Positions 37,901 to 42,137 of a DNA stretch of 64,000 nt are shown piece by piece (positions within the stretch are counted from its first letter, which is position 1; each line of letters starts with the position of its first letter). The stretch is taken from the NCBI GenBank assembly GCA_907165275.2, contig OU015677.1, forward strand, positions 5,456,001 through 5,520,000, in the 5' to 3' direction. The notes under the pieces are model-generated. The model had not been told where the DNA came from. It saw only the letters and a list, made by a program, of their open reading frames with translations, and did no database searches. This stretch comes from Zygaena filipendulae (Eukaryota; Arthropoda; Insecta; Lepidoptera; Zygaenidae). A program made the position numbers and the translations under genes.

Positions 37901-39185
37901 GGGGGTTTGGAGACTTACGTGTTTTCCCGCTGCATAATATCTTTGAATATCTTCAACATCGGTGATTGTGTGCACTGATCGGTCTTCTTACCATGGCTGA
38001 AAGAGTGTCATTAGGTACTTCGGCTAGTAATAATCCATTTCACAACACACAGATCTACTTGATTCCACACTAAGCTATTATAAGCTTGTGTCGTAGAAAC
38101 CAAGCAACACGTGGTATATACTACATACTAGCCATGCCCCGAGGTTTCACCCGCGGTAATTTCGGAATTCCCGCAGGAATTCCGGGATACAAAGTACCCT
38201 ATGTCTTTCTCTGTACCCCTGACAACGTGCTTGCCAAATTTCAAATCAATCAAATCAAATCAAATATACTTTATTGCACACACAGTAGAAGACACAAAAT
38301 TTACAAAACCTAGAAACATATGGATACCTACAACAAGGCGACCTATATTCATCCAAATCCGTTCAGCCGTTTTTGCGTGATTGAGTAACAAACATCCAAA
38401 CATCCACACTTTCACATTTATAATATTAGTAGGATTTTATTATAGTACCTATAGATTTATAAACACACCCATACTGGAAAGTAGAACCCCCTAGTATTCT
38501 TATTGTGGGAAGTTACGTCCCAAAAGAAGAATTTATATTGTACTAACTGTGCCCCGCGGTTTCACCCGCGTTAATTTCAGGGTTCCCGCGGGAATTCCGG
38601 GATAAAAAGTACCCTATGTGTTAATCTGATGTATAAGCTATATTGTTGTAAAGTTTCATTCAAATCCATCTAGTAGTGTTTGCGTGAAAGAGTAACAAAC
38701 ATCCATCCATCCATACATTCTTACAAACTTTCGCGTTTATAATATTAGTAGGATTAAATTTTCGCTACGTTGCGACCTTTGTCAATTATTCTCCTACGAC
38801 ATGTACCTACTAAACTGGAAAATACTGGACAAAATTTGTTATTTAATACTAGCTGTTCCCCACGGCAACACCCGCGTCGATTTCGTAGTTCCCGCGGGAA
38901 TTCCGGGACCAAAAGTACCCTATGTCCTTCTTTGTACCTCTCACAATGTGTATGCAAAATTTCATGAAGATCAGTTGAGCCGTTAAGGCGTGAAAGCGTA
39001 ACAGACAGACAGACAGTTACTTTCGCATTTATAATATTAGTAGGGATGGATGAAACTTTGTACGGAGGAAGCTAATGTCAGGCCAAGACTTTTTGTACCG
39101 GTACCTAGAAGAGTTCACAACGGTGAAACTGCTAGCCAAAGATTGAGAAATAAATAATCACATACCTTTTGGTGCCTAAGCCCAT
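6457..39185 (-). CDS. 23-exon gene for a large single-pass membrane protein of unknown family (whole gene span)
   Basis: I joined minus-strand coding segments from an ATG at 39185 to a TGA at 6457. Exons, in gene order: 39185-39166, 37996-37919, 37539-37437, 37343-37248, 36525-36487, 36137-36088, 35214-34984, 31863-31808, 31312-31278, 16424-16325, 15913-15151, 14778-14553, 14374-13978, 13800-13038, 12883-12660, 12486-~12087, 11118-11046, 10324-10216, 9771-9664, 8923-8786, 8176-8028, 7509-7426, 6843-6457. All borders are AG/GT and all phases match, giving 4,629 nt (about 1,542 aa). The protein shows a basic N-terminus, CSCVSC (123-128), a membrane segment (139-163) after KR, and a long glycosylation-prone outer region with RSKR (310-313), RTKR (369-372) and KGKR (866-869). 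A helical part (about 1219-1410) and a basic tail follow. Positive-inside reasoning suggests type II topology. Much of the ectodomain is low-complexity and rich in N, K, D and S, as in fast-evolving proteins. I do not recognise the family. Least certain are the first exon, exon 5, the 3' edge of exon 16, and whether exons 3 and 4 are separate. Confidence 0.75.
6884..7364. mobile_element. MITE packed with GTTAACGCGTTAA motifs, in the last intron
   Basis: The ends GCTACTGCTCCACC and GGTGGAGCAGTAGC are inverted repeats. About 481 bp. GCGTTAA/TTAACGC motifs recur a dozen or more times inside. It lies in the intron between exons 23 and 22. Confidence 0.8.
7426..7509 (-). CDS. exon 22 of the large membrane-protein gene
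   Basis: 28 codons between TATTTTCAG and TACGAC|GTAAGT. Encodes NKMVGVKEYLENQLEFLHKQ and onward, a likely coiled-coil helix. Confidence 0.8.
7555..7850 (+). repeat. Dispersed repeat of lepidopteran type (GGACACCTGCAACACCAGAA)
   Basis: The wording CCGCCCGTGGACACCTGCAA, CACCAGAAGGCATGCAGGTG, CGTTGCCGAC is one I associate with a repeat common in moth introns. No coding sense is accepted. Confidence 0.4.
7868..7936 (-). mobile_element. Lep1-like 5'-end fragment
   Basis: AAGGCGTGAAAGCATAACAA to CATTTATAATAGGACG is a 5' remnant in minus orientation, next to the (GT)n tract. Confidence 0.55.
7938..7993. repeat. (GT)n microsatellite
   Basis: About 25 GT units, then GC-rich variants, within 40 bp of the splice donor of exon 21. 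Confidence 0.95.
8028..8176 (-). CDS. exon 21 of the large membrane-protein gene
   Basis: The acceptor GGGTTTCAG is strong; the donor GACAAG|GTTCGA is weak and lies 35 nt from a long (GT)n tract. Encodes SPADRLLDVVPTPASESEE and onward, acidic, ending in DEMSDEDK. Confidence 0.7.
8457..8640 (+). mobile_element. Lep1-like Helitron, 3' end lost
   Basis: TCTACTAATATTATAATTAT, six (GTCT) units, and GGGTACAGAGAAGGACATAA. It stops before the hairpin. Confidence 0.7.
8786..8923 (-). CDS. exon 20 of the large membrane-protein gene
   Basis: Acceptor CTCATTAG, donor AAAAG|GTATTC. Encodes LPSDLRDFLQWLTSPSK and onward to FVVGTEYGMKK. The well-ordered composition suggests a folded domain. Confidence 0.75.
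8968..9285 (+). mobile_element. Family-A MITE, copy 2 (diverged subfamily)
   Basis: GGGTATTTTCCAGGGTATGA start, CAAGTAGCCAAT end, two TGACGTCA sites. In the intron between exons 20 and 19. Shares its end type with the copy at 58986. Confidence 0.8.
9664..9771 (-). CDS. exon 19 of the large membrane-protein gene
   Basis: Acceptor TTTGTATAG, donor CTGC|GTGAGT. Encodes REDHKQDEMATSLMQQLVRL and onward, an amphipathic helix rich in L, M and Q, possibly a coiled coil. Confidence 0.75.
10216..10324 (-). CDS. exon 18 of the large membrane-protein gene
   Basis: Acceptor CCATCTAG, donor CAGC|GTAAGT. Encodes EESEDPKTSTFAYMRSVMK and onward (residues 1219-1254). It begins the helical C-terminal part. 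Confidence 0.75.
10530..10745. mobile_element. MITE with CGGTGCGTACAGACTAT ends
   Basis: The TIR CGGTGCGTACAGACTAT is inverted at ATAGTCTGTACGCACCG. 216 bp with an AT-rich, TGTTATATAAC-rich core, in an intron of the large gene. Confidence 0.82.
11046..11118 (-). CDS. exon 17 of the large membrane-protein gene
   Basis: 73 nt between ACATTTGCAG and AAAGAA|GTAAAT. Encodes IHSFNAELDGGNTFSNAE and onward. Only one frame is open; phase 2 in, phase 0 out. Confidence 0.7.
11306..11601. mobile_element. MITE with 22-bp TIRs (ATCCCAACAAAAACATTTTC)
   Basis: ATCCCAACAAAAACATTTTC (then AT) at the left is exactly inverted at the right. 296 bp. In the intron between exons 17 and 16. Confidence 0.82.
12087..12486 (-). 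CDS. exon 16 of the large membrane-protein gene (3' edge uncertain)
   Basis: The acceptor CTTTACAG is strong. It encodes TNKPTQNSTKSVQNITSSP and onward, with several sequons and VKRSAPDD. The donor must leave two bases. GG|GTGTGT at 12087 fits, and the coding-like composition runs up to it. AA|GTATGA about 170 nt earlier also fits. Downstream the frame runs into a GC-rich repeat hairpin. Confidence 0.6.
12660..12883 (-). CDS. exon 15 of the large membrane-protein gene
   Basis: Acceptor TTGCTCAG, donor ATCAG|GTAATA. Residues 987-1060 with sequons NIT, NVT and NTS; acidic at its end. Phases 2 in and 1 out match both neighbours. Confidence 0.75.
13038..13800 (-). CDS. exon 14 (763 nt, glycosylation-rich) of the large membrane-protein gene
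   Basis: Residues 733-985. The acceptor TTTCAATACAG and donor CTGA|GTAAGT are strong. It carries KGKR followed by SLKS (866-873) and a run of N-X-S/T sequons (NST, NKT, NYT, NIT, NVT, NSS, NAT), as expected of a lumenal or secreted segment. Confidence 0.8.
13978..14374 (-). CDS. exon 13 of the large membrane-protein gene
   Basis: The acceptor CATTTGCAG precedes MSQNEDPNPYIRKYTIPTL and onward; the donor is AATG|GTGAGT. Residues 600-731. It starts in phase 0 with ATG, so a downstream start is possible but not needed. Confidence 0.8.
14553..14778 (-). CDS. exon 12 of the large membrane-protein gene
   Basis: Acceptor CATCATCAG, donor CTGAA|GTAGTG. Residues 525-599, including a more ordered stretch (LNKIGRLPGVRKLLQVYDKD). 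The open frame ends soon after the donor, which supports the border. Confidence 0.75.
15151..15913 (-). CDS. exon 11 (763 nt, furin-like sites) of the large membrane-protein gene
   Basis: Residues 270-523. The acceptor TTTTTCAG and donor GTTAA|GTAAGT are strong. The segment is lysine- and asparagine-rich. It holds RSKR (310-313), RTKR (369-372) and one NES sequon, plus scattered cysteines. In a lumenal or extracellular setting, the R-X-K-R sites would suit proprotein convertases. Confidence 0.8.
16325..16424 (-). CDS. exon 10 of the large membrane-protein gene
   Basis: The acceptor GGTTACAG leads to MEQTDSADGPITAELSNVLG and onward; the donor is AAGG|GTAAGT. Residues 237-269, acidic. It begins with ATG, so an alternative internal start is possible. 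Confidence 0.75.
16950..17190. other. Intronic stretch with no recognised feature
   Basis: A GC-richer patch (GTCGGCGGGCGGTTATTTAA and onward) without a frame, repeat match or inverted repeat I can support. Confidence 0.35.
17191..17512 (+). mobile_element. Family-A MITE, copy 3
   Basis: GGGATGTGGACTACTTTTGA start, both arms with TGACGTCA, AGACGGACTA near the end. In the large intron. Confidence 0.88.
17960..18156 (-). mobile_element. Lep1-like Helitron, complete
   Basis: CTAGCTGTGCCCCGCGGTTT at its 3' side and TTTATAATATTAGTAG at its 5' side (minus orientation). Confidence 0.78.
18190..18372 (+). mobile_element. Lep1-like Helitron, diverged
   Basis: ACTAATATTACTTGTACAAT to GAACTTGACGCGGGTGAAAC and CAGCTAG. 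A further 5'-less copy lies at about 18535-18690. Confidence 0.6.
18535..18690 (+). mobile_element. Lep1-like Helitron remnant
   Basis: TTTCACGCTTTAACTACTCA through GGGGTACTGAGAAGGACATA to ACGCGGGTGAAGCCGC; the ends are lost. Confidence 0.55.
19035..19062. repeat. (AAAT)n microsatellite
   Basis: TAAATAAATAAATAAATAAA marks the tail of a small retroelement remnant. Confidence 0.8.
19915..20036 (-). mobile_element. Family-A MITE half-copy
   Basis: TTTTTAGTCCATCGTGTAGA to GTGACGTCAAAATC; only one arm is present. Confidence 0.7.
20364..20528 (+). mobile_element. Lep1-like Helitron
   Basis: CAATCACGCAAAAACGGCTG, GGGTACAGAGAAGGACATAG, CCGTGGGTGAAACCGCAGGG, AAAGCTAG. The 5' end is eroded. Confidence 0.7.
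21685..22125 (+). repeat. GC-rich tandem array 1 (about 111-114-bp unit, 4 copies)
   Basis: CCTGGT starts recur at 21685, 21799, 21912 and 22024. Each unit holds GTCGCGCGACACAG, a GTACATGAG block, CCCAGGCGGAGC, and CACGTGCTGCTACCACCTCT. Several frames on both strands stay open. It is the inverse of the array at 24968-25570. Confidence 0.92.
22208..22651. mobile_element. MITE with 30-bp TIRs (CCAGAAGATCGATTTTTGAA)
   Basis: Left 22208-22237 and right 22622-22651 are inverted copies (AGATCGATTTTTGAATCGCT then CGAAT) with one mismatch. 444 bp, lying between the two GC-rich arrays. Confidence 0.85.
23009..23256 (+). mobile_element. Lep1-like Helitron, complete (long form)
   Basis: TCTATACTAATATTATAAAG, a (GTTT)n stretch, ATTAACGCGGGTGAAACCGC, and GAACAGCTAG at the end. 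Confidence 0.78.
23356..23578 (-). mobile_element. Lep1-like Helitron
   Basis: GTGCCCCGCGGTTTCACCCG to CGTTTATAATATTAGTAAGA, with an internal (CATC)n stretch. CTAG has decayed. Confidence 0.72.
23880..24960. other. Intronic stretch with little recognised content
   Basis: A worn Helitron-like 3' piece near 24035-24075 (GACGCGGGTGAGACCGC) is all I can pick out before the second GC-rich array. Confidence 0.4.
24968..25570 (-). repeat. GC-rich tandem array 2 (111-bp unit, about 5.5 copies), inverse of array 1
   Basis: TGGGACAG-type marks occur at 24994, 25105, 25216, 25321, 25432 and 25543. The step is 111 bp, with one 6-bp deletion in a CAGTACCAC block. 111 is 37 codons, and frames on both strands run open across the array. 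Minus-strand peptide units read EVVLSQAERARAATTSECW and onward. Confidence 0.94.
26125..26311 (+). mobile_element. Lep1-like Helitron, diverged
   Basis: TCTCTGTCTGTCTGTTTGTT to ATTAACGCGGGTGAAACCGC and GAACAGCTA. Confidence 0.62.
26592..27006. mobile_element. Harbinger-like MITE with TAA target duplication
   Basis: TIRs GGTCCGTATTCCA(A/G)AAGGT at both ends, flanked by TAA at 26589-26591 and 27007-27009. TWA duplication is typical of PIF/Harbinger. A stretch of about 55 bp (ACCAATCAGAGT(T/C)CA...) is duplicated in tandem inside. Confidence 0.85.
27012..27223 (+). mobile_element. Helitron-like element
   Basis: CGCTGTCTGTTCGCGATAAA, then GCAATTACCGCGGGTGAAAC and GACAGCTAG. It starts right next to the TAA of the Harbinger-like MITE. 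A worn second copy runs to about 27400. Confidence 0.6.
27443..27753 (+). mobile_element. Helitron-like element, TCTAATATATAAAAATCTCG start
   Basis: Ends CAAGCGGTTGAAACCGCGGG then GCAAAGCTAG. About 311 bp, with an AT-rich insert in the middle. Confidence 0.68.
27788..27822. repeat. (GT)n microsatellite
   Basis: GTGTGTGTGTGTGAGTGTGT and onward, in the large intron. Confidence 0.9.
28200..29005 (-). mobile_element. Lep1-like Helitron split by a MITE
   Basis: The 3' part (TCGCGGTTATTTCAGAGTTC) is at 28212-28240 and the remainder (CCCTATGTCCTTTTCGGTAT, AAGGCGTGAAAGG) at 28877-29005. The 634 bp between them is a separate inverted-repeat element. Confidence 0.75.
28241..28874. mobile_element. MITE with TAGGGTNCTTGCATGAAATT ends, nested in a Helitron
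   Basis: ATAGGGTTCTTGCATGAAAT at the left is inverted at the right (ATTTCATGCAAGTACCCTAT). Both arms contain TGACGTCA (near 28425 and 28712). Confidence 0.82.
29051..29433. mobile_element. TA-flanked CAACGTG MITE, palindromic copy
   Basis: CAACGTGTTAATGAATTAAC ends. Both halves are the 'CCTGATACACCCC' type, giving long inverted arms of about 150 bp or more. TA lies on both sides. Confidence 0.85.
30115..30378 (+). mobile_element. Family-A MITE, copy (diverged)
   Basis: TTAGTCCGTCAGATAATAAA to ACACGACGGGCTAAAAATAA, one intact TGACGTCA. Confidence 0.75.
30459..30808 (+). mobile_element. TA-flanked CAACGTG MITE, asymmetric copy
   Basis: Left half of the CCTGATACACCCC type, right half of the TACTTTCTAGTTTTCAGTTA type. 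Only the outer ~28 bp are inverted. TA lies on both sides. Confidence 0.85.
30988..31189 (+). mobile_element. Helitron-like element, CACGTGTCACGTTGTTTGTC subfamily
   Basis: It carries TTTGTCCGCGATGGACTCCG and ends ACCGCGGATGAAATCGCGGG then GACAGCTAG. The same subfamily forms tandem copies at 43.9-45.3 kb. Confidence 0.75.
31278..31312 (-). CDS. exon 9 (35-nt microexon) of the large membrane-protein gene
   Basis: Bounded by TATTTCTCAG and GCG|GTAAGT. It encodes NDFEDNSLKEA. Phase 1 in, phase 0 out. It sits at the near edge of a 14.9-kb intron filled with repeats. Confidence 0.65.
31630..31792 (-). mobile_element. Lep1-like Helitron remnant
   Basis: CCACGAGGTTTCAAACGCGT to CCATTTATAATATTAGGAT; it lies 16 bp from the donor of exon 8. 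Confidence 0.6.
31808..31863 (-). CDS. exon 8 (56-nt exon) of the large membrane-protein gene
   Basis: The acceptor TGATTTTCAG is strong and the donor is ATCG|GTTAGT. It encodes KPWDGISHYNGLSAYSGI. Its phases (2 in, 1 out) are exactly what is needed to link exons 7 and 9, which do not fit each other directly. Confidence 0.7.
31951..32276 (+). mobile_element. Family-A MITE, copy 6
   Basis: GGGGATGTGGACTACTTTTG start and AACATGCCT end, flanked by AT. Close to copy 3 in sequence. Confidence 0.88.
33000..33160 (+). mobile_element. Lep1-like remnant inside the foldback
   Basis: CTCGTGAATGGCTCGACCGA to TTCACGCGGGTGAAACCACG and CACAGCTA. Confidence 0.6.
33245..33405 (+). mobile_element. Lep1-like element inside the foldback, 3' end lost
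   Basis: TTATTATTATAAATGCGAAA, (GTTT)n, CGCTTTCACGCCATAACGGC, CCGAAATTACCGCGAGTG. Confidence 0.65.
33585..33672 (-). mobile_element. LINE/SINE 3' tail
   Basis: CACATGGCGAACTTAATGCC, then TTGCGGCATTCTCT, matches the inverse of 42865-42945, with an (AAAT)n-type tail. Confidence 0.6.
33892..34023. repeat. (AACGAT)n then (AAAGAT)n hexamer array
   Basis: About 14 AACGAT units change to about 7 AAAGAT units, ending at the inner edge of the right foldback arm. Confidence 0.95.
34742..34822. repeat. Short tandem CACGTG/CATGTG cluster
   Basis: A loose unit of about 17 bp (AACACGTGACACTC) recurs five to six times. Several units are perfect E-box palindromes. It lies about 160 bp downstream of exon 7 in the gene's own direction. 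Confidence 0.75.
34831..34916. repeat. Short imperfect hairpin
   Basis: CAGCAGACACAAAAATGTA is roughly inverted at TACATTTTTGTGTTTGCATC and CAGCAG. Confidence 0.6.
34984..35214 (-). CDS. exon 7 (transmembrane segment) of the large membrane-protein gene
   Basis: It encodes LKRIASSQK, then an uninterrupted hydrophobic stretch FGYLCLALLFLVAIGFVFF and onward (about residues 139-163), then a hydrophilic region (SCEKSNQD...). Basic residues before the stretch suggest the N-terminus is inside. Acceptor CTTACAG, donor AATAA|GTAAGA. Confidence 0.8.
35281..35637 (-). mobile_element. TA-flanked CAACGTG MITE, asymmetric copy (inverted relative to 30459)
   Basis: Left half of the TAGAAAGTAGTTTGCTCAGA type, right half of the GGGGTGTATCAGGTTTTTGG type, i.e. 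the same two modules in the opposite order. TA on both sides. In intron 6. Confidence 0.85.
36088..36137 (-). CDS. exon 6 (CSCVSC) of the large membrane-protein gene
   Basis: 50 nt between acceptor CTTCACAG and donor GC|GTGAGT. It encodes ADTDKSKDETCSCVSC. The cysteine cluster lies about 11 residues before the membrane segment, so palmitoylation or metal binding are possible (inference). Confidence 0.7.
36215..36477 (-). repeat. Dispersed repeat with (GAA)n end, copy 1
   Basis: CCGTATCGAAAACACGCGTG, CTTTCAAGAGAGCCATGTTT, ACATTGTCATTGGCGTTTCG, ending in GAAGAAGAAG. The same order occurs inverted at 60288-60513. Probably a short retroelement. Confidence 0.8.
36487..36525 (-). CDS. exon 5 (39-nt exon) of the large membrane-protein gene
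   Basis: It has 13 codons (PFHQGKKESWWLW) between acceptor GTTTTCAG and donor TATGG|GTAAG. Phase 0 at both ends means it could be skipped without a frameshift, so it may be a cassette exon. Confidence 0.55.
36727..37029. mobile_element. GC-rich Harbinger-like MITE with TAA target duplication
   Basis: TIRs GTGCCAACCCACACG(A/G)TGCG at both ends, then GTGCGGC; TAA at 36724-36726 and 37030-37032. The interior is unusually GC-rich (GCGGCGCCGC repeats). It lies in the intron between exons 5 and 4. Confidence 0.85.
37248..37343 (-). CDS. exon 4 of the large membrane-protein gene
   Basis: It has 32 codons between acceptor CTTTCCAG and donor ATT|GTAAGT and encodes KTGDTTGSERPRRSDKYNVY and onward. 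Phase 0 at both ends. Confidence 0.7.
37344..37436 (-). repeat. Repeat-derived, stop-free 93-nt segment between exons 3 and 4
   Basis: GTACAT...TTTCCAG borders allow splicing, but the segment is 31 codons long and open in the gene's frame. Its core (GCTGCCTGGTAGTTGCGAGA) matches the unit of the 111-bp arrays at 21.7 and 25.2 kb. Confidence 0.7.
37437..37539 (-). CDS. exon 3 of the large membrane-protein gene
   Basis: The acceptor TTTTTACAG opens a very basic, serine-rich segment (KVKRAENKKRKYSSSKSK), probably cytoplasmic. The donor CAAA|GTACAT is weak. The following 93 nt stay open in frame, so exons 3 and 4 may be a single 292-nt exon. Confidence 0.65.
37585..37773 (-). mobile_element. Family-A MITE, half-copy
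   Basis: TGTATGGCGGTTTTAGCGGT to AACATCCCC; one arm and one TGACGTCA. Confidence 0.78.
37919..37996 (-). CDS. exon 2 of the large membrane-protein gene
   Basis: The acceptor CTTTCAG and donor CAC|GTAAGT bound 78 nt. It encodes HGKKTDQ...IMQREN, a short charged cytoplasmic segment. Phase 2 in, phase 2 out. Confidence 0.7.
38128..38434 (-). mobile_element. Lep1-like Helitron interrupted by a retroelement tail
   Basis: CTAGCCATGCCCCGAGGTTT to TATAATATTAGTAGGA, with foreign DNA at about 38243-38350. Confidence 0.78.
38243..38350 (-). mobile_element. 5'-truncated retroelement tail nested in the Helitron
   Basis: (AATCA)n-like start and ATATACTTTATTGCACACAC, typical of an inverted LINE/SINE 3' end. 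It splits the normal Helitron wording GCCAAATTTCATCCAAATCC, with a short TTCA repeated at both edges. Confidence 0.72.
38543..38753 (-). mobile_element. Lep1-like Helitron, complete
   Basis: CTAACTGTGCCCCGCGGTTT (CTAA, fitting CTRR) to TATAATATTAGTAGGA; internal (CATC)n. Confidence 0.76.
38849..39046 (-). mobile_element. Lep1-like Helitron, complete
   Basis: CTAGCTGTTCCCCACGGCAA to ATAATATTAGTAGGGA; (CAGA)n inside. It ends about 120 bp from the donor of exon 1. Confidence 0.76.
39166..39185 (-). CDS. exon 1 (coding start) of the large membrane-protein gene
   Basis: The ATG gives MGLGTK and then two bases that join exon 2 to make serine. The donor AAAG|GTATGT is strong. The phase (2 leftover bases) is exactly what exon 2 needs. 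The frame stays open upstream through repeat-like DNA, so an upstream coding exon or 5' UTR exon cannot be excluded. Confidence 0.5.
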
Positions 39186-39321
39186 AATAATATAAAATAA
39201 AATGTCATTTTTATAGAAACTCTCTTTTCCAATGACATTACGATATTTTGACGCACACTTTGAATTGAAAAAAAAAGTGAAATACTTATTACAAATAGTT
39301 TTCATATGAGTTAATCTATCT

Positions 39322-39580
39322 TCTATACTATAATAAAAGAGTAGAATCCGCGATCCTGTACATTGAATATTTTTATCTAAAATTAAGAGGGGTGATAAAA
39401 GAAGAGTAACCAAGCCCAAAAAAAGTTTTTAAAATTATTTTCTGTCTGTCTGTTCGCGATAATCTTCGCATCTACTGAACCGATTGTCGTGCGATATTCA
39501 CAAGTCGATTAAGCTTAGCCTGGAGCTATATATAGGCTTTGTTTCATTGAAATTGGATTGAAACCGCGGGGCACAGCTAG
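39322..39580 (+). mobile_element. Helitron-like element, variant 3
   Basis: TCTATACTATAATAAAAGAG, CTGTCTGTCTGTTCGCGATA, GAAACCGCGGGGCACAGCTAG. Related to DNA at 20045-20290. Confidence 0.68.
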
Positions 39581-39582
39581 TA

Positions 39583-39817
39583 TATGATATAAAATGCTTT
39601 GTTCTGAATGACTGATGGAGCAACGCACAGCCTAAACCGCTGATCGTAGAGACCTGAAACTTGGAGGGTGTGTTCTTTGTACGACGTAGGCATCCGATAA
39701 GAAAGGATTTTTGAAAATTCAACCCCTAAGGGGATGAAAAGGGATTGCAAAATTTGTATGGAACGATTTCGCGGGAACTTCGAAATCATCGCGGGTGAAA
39801 CCGCGCGGGACAGCTAG
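39583..39817 (+). mobile_element. Helitron-like element, variant 2, directly following variant 3
   Basis: Body as at 1785-2032 (CGCACAGCCTAAACCGCTGA), ending GGGTGAAACCGCGCGGGACA then GCTAG. Head-to-tail with the previous element. Confidence 0.72.
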
Positions 39818-39934
39818 TCTACATAATTATGTAAAGCATTTTGAGTGTATTTTTTCTTCATTGAAAAATTCGTTTACAAATAGATAAGTATGTTGAAATG
39901 TCGCATAGCGTTACGCATTGCTAGTTGCTACAGT

Positions 39935-40052
39935 TTACCCATATACGATGATAACAACACGTTTGCGGGTACAGAGAAGGACATACGGCAGTTTTGATCC
40001 CGGAATTCCCGCGGGAACTTCGAAATTAACACGTATGAAACCGTGCGGAAGA
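39935..40052 (+). mobile_element. Lep1-like remnant, both ends lost
   Basis: GCGGGTACAGAGAAGGACAT, CCCGGAATTCCCGCGGGAAC, ATTAACACGTATGAAACCG; its end runs into a MITE. Confidence 0.6.
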
Positions 40053-40053
40053 A

Positions 40054-40269
40054 CAGGGCCCTTATTCACTATGACCATAACACGCCGCGCTAAGATAAGA
40101 CACCGCAACAACTGTCTTTTCCTCGTAATCAAAGAAGTTTTACTGCAAAAAAATACATTTACAACGTTTCTTATGGCATAAAGAATAATAATTTTCTAAT
40201 AACTTGGCATGGAAAGGATATGGCATTATGGGCAAGGAATATTGTTGGTCATAGTGAATAAAGGCCCTG
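40054..40269. mobile_element. MITE with CAGGGCCCTTATTCACTATG ends
   Basis: The left TIR is inverted at the right end (CATAGTGAATAAAGGCCCTG). 216 bp. The CAGGG start is of hAT style, but no 8-bp duplication is clear. Confidence 0.78.
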
Positions 40270-40404
40270 GTCATTTTATGAATTCGCCAGAGCCGTGAGG
40301 TAGATGTTTCGTGTAATGGACCATGTATGCTGGTGTTATACTGCCGTCAACTATCGGATATCGACGTATATCGATGCAGAGTCATTAAGTAACGGCGTAT
40401 AGGG

Positions 40405-40500
40405 TAGACTCACCGGTTATGGGCCGGGCGGGCGCCCTGAAATGTATCCCGCGGGACGGGCCGCGGTCGTAAACCTGTTTACCTTGGCCGGGGTAGCTTC
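40405..40500. other. GC-rich patch, unexplained
   Basis: GGGCCGGGCGGGCGCCCTGA and GGGACGGGCCGCGGTCGTAA in AT-rich surroundings; no frame or terminal repeat found. Confidence 0.35.
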
Positions 40501-40599
40501 ACTCGGATATTTAGGTACCCGAAATAAAATAAAATATTTTAATTTTTTTTTAAACCGTATAATGAAAAGGATATATTCTGTTTCTCTATTCGCTTTATG

Positions 40600-41930
40600 C
40601 AATTAAACTTTTGTACACCTAAAATTTTATGTTAGTTGCGAGAAAATATATTGAAATTCCTTTTTTTTCTGCTTTCCCTATCTATCTTAATTTTTAAACA
40701 AATATTACAAATATTTATTAAGGTTATACAAGGTACAAAGGTTTTGTTGGAAATGTGATTTATTGTTAAAACTCACCAAATTATTAGATAATTACTATCT
40801 ATGTATATATCGGCTAAGTCAAGGTAAAATAATTACTAATGTTAGGTAATATAAAATAAATAAATATTATATTACATATAGTCCAGAATCGAACCCACAA
40901 CCAATAGCCATACATTCTAACGCTGCAACCCTACAAGGTATCTTGTGACGTCTGTAATTTATGACCATCTGTCACTCACATATTAGCTGCTAGGGTTGGA
41001 CCTCGTTCATCTTATCCTTAAACTTAGACGATATTTCTACAGTTATGTTAGTAAAATGCAAAATGGACTCAACGCCAATATTTGAAAGTTACGCCACCCG
41101 AATATTGTGTGGTTTTTTCGCTACAAAGTACCAGTTTTTATTTTTTTATTTAATGGATAATTTTGATTACAGTTATTTGAAGTACTTGTTTACGAGCACA
41201 AAATTCTACCTTAATGAGAATTTTTAAGGTATTAGTTTATTAAAAATATATTTTTTTGAATTGTATTTTTTAATTTTGATCACTATTACGTTTACAAGAA
41301 TTTCTTGGCTGTTTTAGATATCTTATTTACATCAAATTATCAATAGATAAGAAATAGGGACATAACCCATCTTCCGAAAGGGACATTATAGACTTTTGAT
41401 ATTCATTATTCGTTCCACGTTTGGGTAGCATGAAGGATATCGTGTTTATTTTCCACGATACCCAAATCAATTCCATTTAGAAAATTAACAAAATTCACCT
41501 TTTTGTTACTAATAATAACATTTGGGTAGTTTGCATTCACAAAAGAAAATATTTTAGAAGCAAATGCAGTCCAGCGCTCGCTACTGACAACCCTACGGAG
41601 ATGATGTTTACAAGGTTCACCGCGGCCGTTTAACCTCTTTCTTTATTTATCAGAGACTCGTCCCGCGACATTTACATTCTATGGGCGTGTTTTGAGGATA
41701 TGTGGGGGGTTAAATTTCGACGTATCCACCCGTATTACAAGCTCGGATACTAGGAAGAGTAAATTCAGTTGGGGGGTAAATAAAGGTAGTAGGTCACCGT
41801 ACCTACCGCTAATCATGAGGTCCCAGGCTCGATTCTGAGTTTTGAATTAGCATTTATGATATTAGTATGGATGTGCATTTGTTTGTGTGTATTTATACGA
41901 TTTATTACTTTAAACAAACTCGTTCAAAAA
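40600..41930. other. Stretch with no recognised feature
   Basis: AT-rich DNA. The short frame at 41045 is not supported by splice sites or composition. Confidence 0.4.
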
Positions 41931-41937
41931 TCAATTA

Positions 41938-42137
41938 TCCTTACTCATATTATAAATGCGAAAGTAACTCTGTCTGTCTGTTTGTTACGCTTTTACGCCT
42001 TAACGGCTTAACCGATCATCATGAAATTTTGCATACACATTGTCAGGAGTGCAGAGAAGGACGTGGAGTACTTTTTATCCTGGAACTCCCGTGGAAACTC
42101 TAATATTAATGCGGGTGAAACCGCGGGGAACAGCTAG
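41938..42137 (+). mobile_element. Lep1-like Helitron, complete, model copy
   Basis: TCCTTACTCATATTATAAAT, (GTCT)n, CCGATCATCATGAAATTTTG, ATGCGGGTGAAACCGCGGGG, AACAGCTAG between A and T. The best preserved plus-strand copy. Confidence 0.82.

Noticed and set aside
39132..39419. 95-aa frame continuing upstream of the proposed start codon
   Set aside because: The upstream part runs through Helitron-like repeat DNA; only the last six codons before the donor are kept as exon 1.
41045..41227. 60-aa plus-strand frame
   Set aside because: AT-rich, no motif, length expected by chance.
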